Shown here piece by piece: positions 17,824 through 26,831 of a stretch of DNA of 64,000 nt; position 1 is the stretch's first letter; every line of letters begins with the position of its first letter. Below the pieces are notes generated by a model. The model saw nothing but the letters and a program-made list of their open reading frames with translations, made no database searches and had not been told where the DNA came from. The position numbers and the translations under genes are program-made. Source of the DNA: Paracoccus caeni (lineage in GTDB: Bacteria; Pseudomonadota; Alphaproteobacteria; Rhodobacterales; Rhodobacteraceae); the NCBI RefSeq assembly GCF_016629665.1, contig NZ_JAEPRQ010000001.1:744001-808000 (forward strand), given 5' to 3'.

Positions 17824-18906
17824 ATGCCAGTTTTTCGAAGGACGACGGCGCGGAGCATTTTGACCGCGTTTATTGCTTTACCGCTCTTTGCAGCAGGTGC
17901 CTTGGCGCAGGACGGCCCGCTTCGCGTCGAGATCGTCGAGGCGCAGGAACAGCCGGTATTGGTGGACCTGAAGCTTTCCGGCACGATTGAGGCGCGCGAC
18001 AGTATCGAGCTTGGCTTTCGCCAAAGCGGGCGCGTGATCGAGGTGATGGTCGACGAGGGCGATGAGGTTGCCGCCGGTGATCCTCTGGCCCGGCTGGATT
18101 CGGTGCAGCAGGATCAGGCGCTGCGGGTGGCGCAGGCGTCGCTGGATTCGGCCCGGGCGGCGCAGGCACAGGCCAAGCAGGCCAGCGACCGGGCCAAGGC
18201 TTTGCTGGCGCGCGGCGTCGGCACACGGGCGGCACGCGATGCCGCCGTGCAGGCCGAGTCCGAGGCGAATGGCGCGGTCGAGCGTGGCGAAAGCGCGCTG
18301 GATCAGGCGCGCCGCGCGGTCGAGGATACGGTGCTGCGCGCGCCGCAGTCGGCGGTGGTGACGGCCTGCGATCTTGCCCCCGGCCAGATCGTCGGCGCGG
18401 CGCAGCCAGCGGTGTCGCTGGCCTCGCTGGACGGGTTGGAGGCGGTCTTTGGCGCGCCCGATCACCCGCATCTGGACGCGGCGCTAGGGGCGAAGTTGCA
18501 GCTTCAGACGCTGGATATCGCCCGACCCGAGATGACCGGCACCATCATTGAAATCGCGCCGCTGGTCGATCCTCAGGACGGCACGGTGACCTTGCGCGTC
18601 GCCATCGACGATGTGCGCGCCGACACAGCGCTTCTGGGTGCAGCGGTGCGGGGGCAGGTCGAGATTGCGACCGATACCGGGATCGCTGTCCCGTGGACGG
18701 CGCTGATGCGCGACGGTGCGGCCTCTGCTGTCTGGAGCGTGGGCGATGAGGATCGGGTGGAATTGGTCCCGGTCACGATCAGCCATTTCCTGAACGGTCT
18801 GGTGTTCCTGTCGGAAGGCGTTCAGCCCGGCGAAAGGATCGTCGGGGCCGGTTCGCAACTGATGTATCCGGGCCGACAGGTCCAGAAGGCGGAGACCCTG
18901 CCATGA
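17824..18906 (+). CDS. RND efflux periplasmic adaptor (first)
   Basis: A membrane-fusion protein that joins an RND pump to an outer-membrane channel. The 360-residue product has a signal peptide (ending FAAGALAQ), the biotinyl-lipoyl half motif LGFRQSGRVIEVMVDEGDEVAAGD near residue 60, a helical hairpin rich in Ala/Gln (residues 95-170), and the return half motif DTVLRAPQSAVVTACDLAPGQIV. The beta-barrel and membrane-proximal domains follow. ATG 17824 is chosen by signal-peptide fit; an in-frame TTG at 17785 is less likely. It overlaps a second adaptor gene by four bases. Confidence 0.9.
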   Translation: MPVFRRTTARSILTAFIALPLFAAGALAQDGPLRVEIVEAQEQPVLVDLKLSGTIEARDSIELGFRQSGRVIEVMVDEGDEVAAGDPLARLDSVQQDQALRVAQASLDSARAAQAQAKQASDRAKALLARGVGTRAARDAAVQAESEANGAVERGESALDQARRAVEDTVLRAPQSAVVTACDLAPGQIVGAAQPAVSLASLDGLEAVFGAPDHPHLDAALGAKLQLQTLDIARPEMTGTIIEIAPLVDPQDGTVTLRVAIDDVRADTALLGAAVRGQVEIATDTGIAVPWTALMRDGAASAVWSVGDEDRVELVPVTISHFLNGLVFLSEGVQPGERIVGAGSQLMYPGRQVQKAETLP

Positions 18907-20009
18907 TCACGCGCTTTCTGACCGTTGTTGGCCTTGGCGCGCTGCTGGCCGCACCCGCTTCGGCGCTGAGCCTGCCCGATTGGCTGGATTTTTCGGGCCA
19001 TGCCGAGGAAACGGCGGGGCCGCCGCGTCCCATCGTTTCGGAGATCGTCGAGGGCCATGGCGAGGATGTGCGCTGGATTCCCGGCGTGGTCGAATCGCGG
19101 ACGCAGGTGACGATGGCCTTCCAGACGCTGGGCCGCATGGTGCGGCGCGATGTCGAACTGGGCGACCGCGTCGAAAAGGACGAGGTGCTGGCCGAGCTTG
19201 CCGGTGAGGACATGGCGGCATCGACCCGCGCCGCGCGGGCGGCGTTGGACGCCGCAGAGGTGCAGCGCGACACCGCGCGCACAACGCTAGAACGGACGCA
19301 GGCTCTGGCTGACCGCAATGTCGCCAGCAGCGCCCAGTTGGAAGAGGCGCAGCGTGCCGCCGCCGCCGCTGATGCTGCCGCTGAACAGGCGCGCTCGGAA
19401 TTGGTTCAGGCCGAGGATGCGGAAGGCTTTGCCCGCATGGTCGCGCCCTTCGCCGGTGTGGTCAGCGCCGTCTATGAAGCGCCGGGCGCGGTGGTCAGCG
19501 CCGGTGCGCCGATCCTGCAACTGTCAGCCGACGACCGGCGCGAGGCAGTGATCGACCTTCCCGATTCTGCGCTGACCGGCCTGCCGTCTGACGCCGCTTT
19601 CACCGTCTGGCAACGAACCGCGCCGACGGTCGAGATTGCAGCCGTGCTGGACCGCATCGATCCGATTGCCGATCCCGCGACCCGCACCCGCCGCCTTTAC
19701 CTGACGCTGCCCGCCGATGCGCCTTTCCGGCTTGGTGCGCTGATCCGCGCCCGGCCGGGAACCGAGGGCGCGCCGGTCCTGTCGCTTCCCGCAACGGCGG
19801 TCATCGACCGCGACGGCAGCCCGCATGTCTGGCGGGTGACACGGCAGGACGATCAGGCGTCGGTCAATGCGGTCGCGATAGAACATACACCGGAATTTCA
19901 GGGGCGCGTGTTGATCCAGTCCGGGGTCGAGCCGGGGGATGAGATTGTCATCCGCGGCATTCACTCGCTTGAAGAAGGTCAGGCCGTGGGCCGGAGGATT
20001 GATCCATGA
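18903..20009 (+). CDS. RND efflux periplasmic adaptor (second)
   Basis: A second adaptor of 368 residues, only distantly like the first. The signal peptide ends near APASA; the barrel-lipoyl region VTMAFQTLGRMVRRDVELGDRVEKDEVLAEL starts near residue 66, an Ala-rich hairpin spans about residues 100-165, and the lipoyl return is MVAPFAGVVSAVYEAPGAVVSAG. Two adaptors before one pump suggest a hetero-oligomeric adaptor ring, a layout known for some RND systems. ATGA overlaps bind it to both neighbours. Substrate is unknown. Confidence 0.9.
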   Translation: MITRFLTVVGLGALLAAPASALSLPDWLDFSGHAEETAGPPRPIVSEIVEGHGEDVRWIPGVVESRTQVTMAFQTLGRMVRRDVELGDRVEKDEVLAELAGEDMAASTRAARAALDAAEVQRDTARTTLERTQALADRNVASSAQLEEAQRAAAAADAAAEQARSELVQAEDAEGFARMVAPFAGVVSAVYEAPGAVVSAGAPILQLSADDRREAVIDLPDSALTGLPSDAAFTVWQRTAPTVEIAAVLDRIDPIADPATRTRRLYLTLPADAPFRLGALIRARPGTEGAPVLSLPATAVIDRDGSPHVWRVTRQDDQASVNAVAIEHTPEFQGRVLIQSGVEPGDEIVIRGIHSLEEGQAVGRRIDP

Positions 20010-23000
20010 AACGCTTCAATCTGTCCGACTGGGCACTGCATCACCGCAGCTTCGTCTGGTTCCTGCTGATCATCTCGCTGCTTGCCGGATCGCTCAGCTA
20101 TGCCCGGTTGGGCCGCGAGGAAGACCCCAACTTCACCATCAAGGTCATGGTGATCGGCGCGGCCATGCCCGGTGCCAGCATCGATGACACGCTGAAACAG
20201 GTCACCACGCGGATTGAGACCAAGCTGGAAGAGCTTGACGAGCTTTACTTCACCCGCTCGGTCACGATGCCGGGGCAATCGGTCGTCTATGTCGAGCTTT
20301 TGCCGACTACGCCGGGATCGGAAGTGCCGCAGGTGTGGAAGCGTGTCCGCGAGATGATGTCCGACATCAGGCCGGATTTCCCGCAGGAGTTTCTGGGCTT
20401 TCAGTTCAATGACGATTTCGGCGACGTTTACGGCAATATTTACGCCTTCACCGCCGATGGCTTCAGCCCCCGCGAATTGCGCGATCAGGTCGAGACCATT
20501 CGCAAACGGGTGAGCGCGCTGGACGCCGCTGGCAAGACCGAATTGCTGGGCGAGCAGAAAGAGCAGATTTTCCTTGAATTCTCGCCCGCACGGCTGGCCG
20601 CGCTTGGGCTGAACCAGCAGCAGGTGATGCAGTCGCTGGCACAGCAGAATGCCATCGCGCCCTCGGGTGTGATCGAGGCGGGGCCGGAACGGGTGCTGGT
20701 CCGCGTCGGCGGTCAGTTCGACGACGCCTCGGCGATTGCTGCGGTGAACCTGCGCGTGGGCGAACGGTTCTTCAACGTGACCGATGTGGCGACCGTCACA
20801 CGCGGCTATGAAGACCCGCCGCAAAGTCTGTTCCGCTATAATGGCGAGCCTGCTATTGGTTTGCAGATCGGCATGCGCGATGGCGAGAATATCCTTGAAT
20901 TCGGGAAAGAGCTTGATGCGCTGATGGCCGAGATTGCGGCCGATCTGCCCATCGGGATCGAGATGGCGAAGTTTGCCGATCAGCCGCATGTGGTCGAAGA
21001 GGCCGTGGGCCATTTCATCACCGCGCTGATCGAGGCGGTGGTGATCGTTCTGGCGGTCAGCTTTGTCAGCCTTGGTTTCCGTGCCGGTTTCGTGGTCACG
21101 CTGACCATACCGCTGGTGCTGGCGATCACCTTCGTCATCATGGAGCTGTATGGGATCACGCTGCAGCGGATCTCGCTCGGCGCGCTGATCATCGCGCTTG
21201 GGCTTTTGGTCGATGACGCGATGATCGCCATCGAGACGATGATCTCACGGCTGGAACTGGGCGAGTCGCTGGGCAAGGCGGCCAGTTATGCGTGGACCTC
21301 GATTGCCTTTCCGATGCTGTCGGGAACGCTGGTGACGGTGGCGGGCTTCATCCCTATCGGGCTGAACAATTCGGCTGCGGGCGAATTCACCTTCTCGCTT
21401 TTCGTGGTGATCGCGGTGTCGCTGACGGTGTCGTGGTTCGTCGCCGTCCTGTTCGCGCCGCTTCTGGGCGTGGCCTTCCTCAAGGAAAATCTGGGGCATC
21501 ACGAGCCAAAGCCCGGATGGCTGCGTCGCCAGTTTCATCGGCTGCTGCTGATGGCGATGCGTTTCCGCTGGACGACCGTGGTGCTGACCTTCTTGGTCTT
21601 CATGGTCTCGCTTTACGGGATGCGGTTCGTAGAGCAGCAGTTCTTCCCATCATCGGACCGGACCGAAGTTCTGGTCGATATCAACGAGCGTCAGAATGCC
21701 TCGATTGCCAAGACGCGGGCGGATATGGACAAGCTGGAAGCCGCGCTGAAGGGCGATGACGATGTGCTGTTCTGGACCTCTTATGTCGGGCAGGGCGCGC
21801 CGCGTTTCGTGCTGTCGCTCGACGTGCCGACGGCTGGGCCGCAGATGGGACAGTTGGTGATCCAGACGCCCGATCTGGCCGCACGCGACCGGGTCAAGGC
21901 GAAGCTGCGCGATCTGGCCGAGAACGACTTCGCCGGGGTCGATATCACCATCAAGAACCTTGAAATCGGGCCGCCGGTCGGCAAGCCGGTGCAGTATCGC
22001 GTCAGCGCCCCGAATGTGGACGAGGCACGCGATGCCGCGCGCGGTCTGGCGACGGTTCTGTCCGAAGAAAGCCGCCTGCGCGAGATCACGCTGGACTGGA
22101 ACGAGCCTGCCCGCGTCGTGCGGCTGGAGGTCGATCAGGATCAGGCCCGGCAGCTTGGCGTGACCTCGCAGGACATCGCCGATGCCTTGTCGGCGGTCTA
22201 TTCCGGCACCACGGTCACGCAGTTGCGCGACGACATCTTCCTTGTCGATGTGATCGCGCGGGGCGAGGCTGCGGACCGGCAATCGCTGGATTCGATCCGC
22301 AACTTGCAACTTGCAGTGCCCGATGGCCGCCGCATTCCGCTGACCTCACTGGTGGCGCTGGAATACGGGACCGAGCAGCCGATGATCCTGCAACGCGACG
22401 GCCTGCCTACCGTCTCGGTCAAGGCGGGCATCGGCACGGCAGATCAACCCGCCACACTGGTCAACGCACTGGCCGACCGGGTCGAGGCCTATCGCCAGAC
22501 GCTGCCGTCATCGGTCACCATCGAAATCGGCGGGACGGTCGAATCCTCGGCGGAAAGTCAGGAGCCGATTGCCCAGGTCGTGCCGGTGATGCTGCTGATC
22601 ATGGCGGTTCTGGTGATGATGCAGATGCAAAGCTTCCGACTGTCGCTGATCGTCTTCGCAGCGGCTCCGCTGGGCCTTATCGGGGTGGTCGCGGTGCTGG
22701 TGCCATTTGGTGTGCCGATGGGCTTCGTGGCGATCCTAGGGATTCTGGCGCTGATCGGGATTCTGATCCGCAACTCGATCATCCTTGTCCACGAGATACA
22801 GGAACTGCTGCACAAGGGCCGGTCGCAATGGCAGGCTGTCTATGAGGCATCTGACAGCCGGGCGCGTCCGATCCTGCTGACGGCGGCGGCGGCATCGCTG
22901 GCGCTGATCCCGATCTCGCGGCAGGTCTTCTGGGGACCGATGGCCTTCTCGATGATGGGCGGCATCATCGCCGGGACGGTGATCACGCTACTGTTCGTCC

Positions 23001-23080
23001 CGGCGCTTTATTGCGTGGTCATGGGGGTGAAACCACCGACCGACGATGATGAAGCGGAGACGGTGGCAGAGCCTGCATAA
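20006..23080 (+). CDS. RND efflux transporter permease
   Basis: A proton-driven inner-membrane pump of 1024 residues, normal for the HAE/AcrB-like RND group. One TM helix near residues 15-35 and a cluster from about 335 to 540 match the first half; the second half repeats this (residues about 550 and 850-1010). Proton-relay acidic residues are visible in GLLVDDAMIAIE (TM4), as in AcrB. Periplasmic porter loops lie between. The gene ends the adaptor-adaptor-pump operon and is followed five bases later by a terminator. No outer-membrane factor gene is encoded here. Confidence 0.95.
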   Translation: MKRFNLSDWALHHRSFVWFLLIISLLAGSLSYARLGREEDPNFTIKVMVIGAAMPGASIDDTLKQVTTRIETKLEELDELYFTRSVTMPGQSVVYVELLPTTPGSEVPQVWKRVREMMSDIRPDFPQEFLGFQFNDDFGDVYGNIYAFTADGFSPRELRDQVETIRKRVSALDAAGKTELLGEQKEQIFLEFSPARLAALGLNQQQVMQSLAQQNAIAPSGVIEAGPERVLVRVGGQFDDASAIAAVNLRVGERFFNVTDVATVTRGYEDPPQSLFRYNGEPAIGLQIGMRDGENILEFGKELDALMAEIAADLPIGIEMAKFADQPHVVEEAVGHFITALIEAVVIVLAVSFVSLGFRAGFVVTLTIPLVLAITFVIMELYGITLQRISLGALIIALGLLVDDAMIAIETMISRLELGESLGKAASYAWTSIAFPMLSGTLVTVAGFIPIGLNNSAAGEFTFSLFVVIAVSLTVSWFVAVLFAPLLGVAFLKENLGHHEPKPGWLRRQFHRLLLMAMRFRWTTVVLTFLVFMVSLYGMRFVEQQFFPSSDRTEVLVDINERQNASIAKTRADMDKLEAALKGDDDVLFWTSYVGQGAPRFVLSLDVPTAGPQMGQLVIQTPDLAARDRVKAKLRDLAENDFAGVDITIKNLEIGPPVGKPVQYRVSAPNVDEARDAARGLATVLSEESRLREITLDWNEPARVVRLEVDQDQARQLGVTSQDIADALSAVYSGTTVTQLRDDIFLVDVIARGEAADRQSLDSIRNLQLAVPDGRRIPLTSLVALEYGTEQPMILQRDGLPTVSVKAGIGTADQPATLVNALADRVEAYRQTLPSSVTIEIGGTVESSAESQEPIAQVVPVMLLIMAVLVMMQMQSFRLSLIVFAAAPLGLIGVVAVLVPFGVPMGFVAILGILALIGILIRNSIILVHEIQELLHKGRSQWQAVYEASDSRARPILLTAAAASLALIPISRQVFWGPMAFSMMGGIIAGTVITLLFVPALYCVVMGVKPPTDDDEAETVAEPA

Positions 23081-23084
23081 CGAC

Positions 23085-23111
23085 AAGGGCCGGGAGATGA
23101 TCCCGGCCCTT
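23085..23111 (+). terminator. strong hairpin after RND operon
   Basis: AAGGGCCGGGA (23085-23095) pairs perfectly over 11 bp with TCCCGGCCCTT (23101-23111) around a 5-base loop, followed by TCCTT. It lies between convergent genes, so it may terminate both. Confidence 0.8.
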
Positions 23112-23118
23112 TCCTTGA

Positions 23119-23826
23119 TCAGTTGCGCCCGAAACGCCGGATCACCTCCGCCAGCGGCAGATGACCTTTACAGGCGCCATTGCCGGGTTGGTTTTCGCCA
23201 TTCTCAAGCGCGGTGGCATAGATCACCGCCGGGTCCGCTTCGATCCGGGCGCGCAGGGCGGCAAGTTTTGGCCAGTGGGCTTGCGGCGCCACCTGATGAA
23301 AGTCCAGCCAACGCGCGATGCCGATCAGCAAGCCGTCGGCCAGCGTCGGATGATCTACGATCAGAAAGCTGTCGCCCTCTATCATCTCTTCCAGCCGGTC
23401 GTGGCGTTCGATCACCGCATCCCGACCCCATTCCCGCAAAGCCGATTGCAGCGCGGGATTGGGCGGCTCCATCTCCATCGCGGCCCAGAGCGGGCTGAAC
23501 GCGCCGGTAAAGCCGGTGTTGATGAAGGCCATCATCTGATGCATCCGGTCCGCTTCTCGGCTGAGCGGGTCAAAGCTGATGCGCCGTTCGGTATCGCGCG
23601 CTTCGAACCATGCGGCGATGGCCATCGTCTCGGTCAGCACCTCGCCTTGATCGGTGATCAGCGCCGGGGTTTCGACGCGCGGATTGATGCGCTTGTAGGC
23701 AGGCTCGCGCATCTCGCCCATCATATCGACGCGGCAGAGGCGATAGGGTTGCCCCAGCCATTCCAGAGCCGCGACAAGCCCCATCGAGCTTCCCGCCGGG
23801 AAGCCATAGATCAGAACAGGTTCCAT
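23119..23826 (-). CDS. glutathione S-transferase family protein
   Basis: A 235-residue cytoplasmic protein with an N-terminal thioredoxin-like GST domain (MEPVLIYGFPAGSSMGLVAALEWL, then NPRVETPALITDQGEVLTETMAIAAWFE with the cis-proline and the ET glutathione-binding pair) and an all-helical C-terminal domain. The catalytic position near residue 13-14 holds Ser-Ser. It is divergent from an HxlR regulator 109 bases away, which suggests regulation by electrophile or redox stress. Substrate unknown. Confidence 0.88.
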   Translation of the reverse strand: MEPVLIYGFPAGSSMGLVAALEWLGQPYRLCRVDMMGEMREPAYKRINPRVETPALITDQGEVLTETMAIAAWFEARDTERRISFDPLSREADRMHQMMAFINTGFTGAFSPLWAAMEMEPPNPALQSALREWGRDAVIERHDRLEEMIEGDSFLIVDHPTLADGLLIGIARWLDFHQVAPQAHWPKLAALRARIEADPAVIYATALENGENQPGNGACKGHLPLAEVIRRFGRN

Positions 23827-23899
23827 GTTTCAGTTCCTCGTGATTTGATAAGGATCACGCTGCGCAGCATGACGGGAACCTAAGCACCCTCAATGCAAA

Positions 23900-23908
23900 G
23901 TAAATTAC
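23900..23908. promoter_or_regulatory. candidate HxlR operator
   Basis: GTAAATTAC is a 9-bp perfect dyad in the 109-base divergent spacer between the GST and hxlR-type genes, 28 bases before the regulator start. Short AT-rich dyads are typical of HxlR-family sites. This is a positional inference only. Confidence 0.35.
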
Positions 23909-23935
23909 GCACCTTTTCGTAACCACGAGGACGCC

Positions 23936-24304
23936 ATGAAAACGCTGATCTCCCGTTGCCCGATCGAAGAGGTGATGCAGGTTCTCAGCGGTCGCTGGCC
24001 GACCCTGCTCATCTATTACCTGCAGGAAGGCACCAAGCGCTTCAGCGACCTGCGCCGCGACAACCCGACGATTTCGCACAAGATGCTGACGGTCGAGTTG
24101 CGGAAACTGGAAGAGGCGGGGATTGTTCAGCGCACTGAATTTGGCGGCTATCCGCTGCGGGTGGAATACGATCTGACGCCAGCCGGTCAGCAACTGGTGC
24201 CGCTGATCGATGCGCTTGGCGATTGGTGGGAAGCGAATAGCCCGGTCGAGCAGGAAGAGCCGCTGGTCGAGCGGGCTGGTTCGGACCGGCATTCAGCTTT
24301 TTGA
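23936..24304 (+). CDS. HxlR family transcriptional regulator
   Basis: A 122-residue winged-helix regulator. The domain spans residues 6-100: CPIEEVMQVLSGRWPTLLIYYL, TKRFSDLRRDNPTISHKMLTVELRKLEEAGIV, then the wing YPLRVEYDLTPAGQQLVPLI. C8 sits at the conserved N-terminal cysteine position used for redox or electrophile sensing in several HxlR members. It is divergent from a GST gene, the most likely target. An in-frame ATG 23936 starts exactly at the family N-terminus. Confidence 0.92.
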   Translation: MKTLISRCPIEEVMQVLSGRWPTLLIYYLQEGTKRFSDLRRDNPTISHKMLTVELRKLEEAGIVQRTEFGGYPLRVEYDLTPAGQQLVPLIDALGDWWEANSPVEQEEPLVERAGSDRHSAF

Positions 24305-24331
24305 GGCGGTTGCGATCCGAAGAAGAGGGCA

Positions 24332-24374
24332 GGGCACCGCCCGGCGTCGCCTGAAGGCGACTTGATTCCGGGCG
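24332..24374 (+). repeat. 43-bp palindromic repeat, copy A
   Basis: This copy matches positions 29537-29579 on the other strand with 41 of 43 bases identical. It contains a perfect hairpin, GTCGCC-tgaa-GGCGAC, inside an outer CCCGG/CCGGG pair, a structure like bacterial REP elements. It lies between the HxlR gene and the PAAR gene. Confidence 0.85.
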
Positions 24375-24406
24375 TGTGCTCTACCGTCTTAAATTGCCGC
24401 CTATGA

Positions 24407-24658
24407 TCAGGCGAAAGTGGCGCTGCCGCTGCATTCGACGATGACGCCGCCGCAGCTTGTCTTGGAGCCCATATAGGCCACCGGGCGGCCATCCATCAGC
24501 GCCCCCGGCCTGCCTTCAACGATCACGCCGCCGCAGGCGCATTTATCGCCGACGCGGGCCACGGCGCGGCCCTGAACGGTGGCGCTGCCGCCCTCGATAA
24601 TGACGTTCGGGCCGTGCTGCGGGCACAGATGCTTGTCACCGACGCGCGCGACGATCAT
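24407..24658 (-). CDS. PAAR-domain type VI secretion spike tip
   Basis: PAAR proteins cap the VgrG spike of the type VI secretion system with a metal-stabilised cone. The 83-residue protein is a bare PAAR domain with no toxin extension: VARVGDKHLCPQHGPNVIIEGGSATVQGRAVARVGDK at the start, then repeats of the GxxxxxG turn and a late GGVIVE strand. Several His/Cys residues (C12, H15, C40, C42, C69) can hold the tip metal. Its ATG shares one base with the vgrG stop, so the two are co-translated. Confidence 0.92.
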   Translation of the reverse strand: MIVARVGDKHLCPQHGPNVIIEGGSATVQGRAVARVGDKCACGGVIVEGRPGALMDGRPVAYMGSKTSCGGVIVECSGSATFA

Positions 24659-26709
24659 CAGGCTTCCTCATCGAACTTGGCGCATTCCTCGCAGAGCGGC
24701 AGCCCTTCGCGCGCGGCCATTTGCAGCGTCGGCACCTGCGCCCCGCCCGAGCCGCCCATGATCACGTTGCCCTTCAGCCAGATCGTCGGCGCCTCCAGCG
24801 TGATGCCGCTGGCGTCGATGGTGATCTTGCCGCCGGGGCCTTTGATCTGCATCTTCTCATAGGCCATCAGCGTGTGGCGTTTGGTGTTGTTGGTGATCGA
24901 ATCGCCTACGTCCAGCGTGTAGCGCCCGAACACCTCGCCCTCGAAATTGCGGCCTGCCTCGTACAGATGGTCGGCATAGATCGACTGTTTGTGGATATTG
25001 CCGACCCGGTGGATGTGGTCCTTGCCATAGTTTTCCTGCTGGCTTTGACCGACATCGTAGAACATGTCGTTGCCGATATTCTCGCGGTGATCGTGGCCGA
25101 CGCTGATCGTCTTGTCATTGCCGATCGATTCCGACTGATCGTTGCCCACCGTCTTGCTGCGGTCATGGCCGATCGAGTGGCTTTCATCGTTTTCAATGAT
25201 CGTGTTGTGGTCTTTCTGCGCATGCATGAAGACCTCTTCGCGGCCCTTCTCATCCTCGAAGCGGAATTCGTTATAGCCGCTGCCCTGATGAGTGTCGGAT
25301 TTGAAGGTGCTGACCGTCTTGTTGGCGGGCAGCGCATAGGGCACCTGATTGCGACCGTTATAGACGCAGCCGGTGACCAGAGGCTTGTCGGGGTCGCCTT
25401 CCAGAAACTCGACCACGACCTCCATGCCGATACGCGGGATCACCATGCCACCCCAGCCATTGCCGGCCCAGTTCTGGCTGACCCGGCAACGCATCGAAAA
25501 CGCATCCTCCAGATCCCAATGGAAGCGGACCAGAATGCGGCCATATTCGTCGCAGTCGATCTCGCCGTCGCCGACCACGGCCGCGGTCTGCGGACCCTGG
25601 ACGGCAGGCACAAAGGTCTTGCGCGGGGGCACCATCGGCGCGGTATCCGGGGTCAGCGTGTAGCTGCCGGTGAAGCTATAGCCATCGCTGGTCTCATCCC
25701 CCGAGCCATAGGCTTCGCTGACGAAGTGATAGACGGCTGACAGGCACAGATACCGTTCGCCCGAGCCGGGGACCGGATCGCCCGACAATTCGACGATCTT
25801 GCCCGCGCCCAGCGACAGCGTGTCGCCGATGGCGCGATTGCGGCGGTCAGAGCCGCGTTCCTGATGGGCACGAAGCCCGGCAACGATCTTGCCGACCGAT
25901 TGCGCCGGGTAATCGCCAGGATAATCGAAACTTTCGATCTGGCCCTGCGCATAGGCGGCATCACCGATGCGATCCGCCTCCATCGCCTGATCGGGCTTTT
26001 TGAAGTTGTAATCAGTCAGCCGGATTGCGCCGGTGGTCAGGTTCCGCTCGGGCGCCCATTCCCAGAAATGCTCGCCCTCGGGCTGATGGTGGCCGTCATA
26101 GCGTTTATAGGGCCGCGCGCCGATGGTCTCATGCGCCAGCACGTCATCGGTCAGGACCAGCGTGTGGCTGCCCCGCGTATGTTTGAAGTGGAAGCTGATC
26201 CCGTGCCGCTCCATCTGGCGGCGGGCGAAATCGAGGTCGGATTCGCGGTATTGCACCGTGTATTCCAACACTGGATAGTCGTTGTTCAGCTTGATCTCCA
26301 GCGCCGGATCGCCAAGCTGGGCATAGTCCGACAGCAATTCCTGAATGATCTGCACCACGGTCTTGTTGTGAAAGATCCGCTGGTTGCGGCGACGGCCAGC
26401 AAGCCAGAACCACGGACGCAAGGTCAGATCATAGCGGTGGCCATTCTCGCCCACGCCTGCCCAGCGGGCCTGCGTGACGATGCCGTCGAAGGGCCGGGAA
26501 GCCTCTCGCCCCTCGATCTCGACGGTGGCATGGGTGCCGATCAGGGCGTCGAAATCGACATCCTCACGGGTGGCCAAGGCTTCGACACGGAATTCGAAAA
26601 GGTCATTCAGGTGGTCGGTGCCGTCAAAGCGCAGAAGGACCAATTCGTCCTGACCAAGTACGGTCGTCAACCGACCCAAACGTTGCAATTGCTTGAAAGG
26701 CGCGTTCAT
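24658..26709 (-). CDS. vgrG: type VI secretion system spike protein VgrG
   Basis: VgrG (TssI) forms the trimeric spike pushed out by the T6SS. The 683-residue product has the gp27-like N-terminal part (LGQDELVLLRFDGTDHLNDLFEFRVEALA, FDGIVTQARWAG), the gp5 OB-fold region (GRILVRFHWDLEDAFSMRCRVSQNWAG) and a needle of repeated G-x-D/V-G-type segments around residues 515-600. It ends in a DUF2345-like stretch and a short tail with a CEEC motif. ATG 26709 is preferred over an upstream in-frame start. No sheath, ATPase or membrane-complex genes are present, so this is an orphan locus. Confidence 0.93.
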   Translation of the reverse strand: MNAPFKQLQRLGRLTTVLGQDELVLLRFDGTDHLNDLFEFRVEALATREDVDFDALIGTHATVEIEGREASRPFDGIVTQARWAGVGENGHRYDLTLRPWFWLAGRRRNQRIFHNKTVVQIIQELLSDYAQLGDPALEIKLNNDYPVLEYTVQYRESDLDFARRQMERHGISFHFKHTRGSHTLVLTDDVLAHETIGARPYKRYDGHHQPEGEHFWEWAPERNLTTGAIRLTDYNFKKPDQAMEADRIGDAAYAQGQIESFDYPGDYPAQSVGKIVAGLRAHQERGSDRRNRAIGDTLSLGAGKIVELSGDPVPGSGERYLCLSAVYHFVSEAYGSGDETSDGYSFTGSYTLTPDTAPMVPPRKTFVPAVQGPQTAAVVGDGEIDCDEYGRILVRFHWDLEDAFSMRCRVSQNWAGNGWGGMVIPRIGMEVVVEFLEGDPDKPLVTGCVYNGRNQVPYALPANKTVSTFKSDTHQGSGYNEFRFEDEKGREEVFMHAQKDHNTIIENDESHSIGHDRSKTVGNDQSESIGNDKTISVGHDHRENIGNDMFYDVGQSQQENYGKDHIHRVGNIHKQSIYADHLYEAGRNFEGEVFGRYTLDVGDSITNNTKRHTLMAYEKMQIKGPGGKITIDASGITLEAPTIWLKGNVIMGGSGGAQVPTLQMAAREGLPLCEECAKFDEEA

Positions 26710-26831
26710 TCGCGTCCGTCTCCGGTAATGGTCTTCAGTCAATATCCGGCGACCATCGCATTTTTGTCAGCGAGGCGCAAAGGATAACTGCCCTCATGCC
26801 GCTGGCAAACCAGCCAATTCCCGGAGTTTCG

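Noticed and set aside
24407-26709. Prophage tail spike
   Set aside because: VgrG resembles phage spike proteins, but no other phage gene is present, and the coupled PAAR protein indicates a type VI secretion locus.
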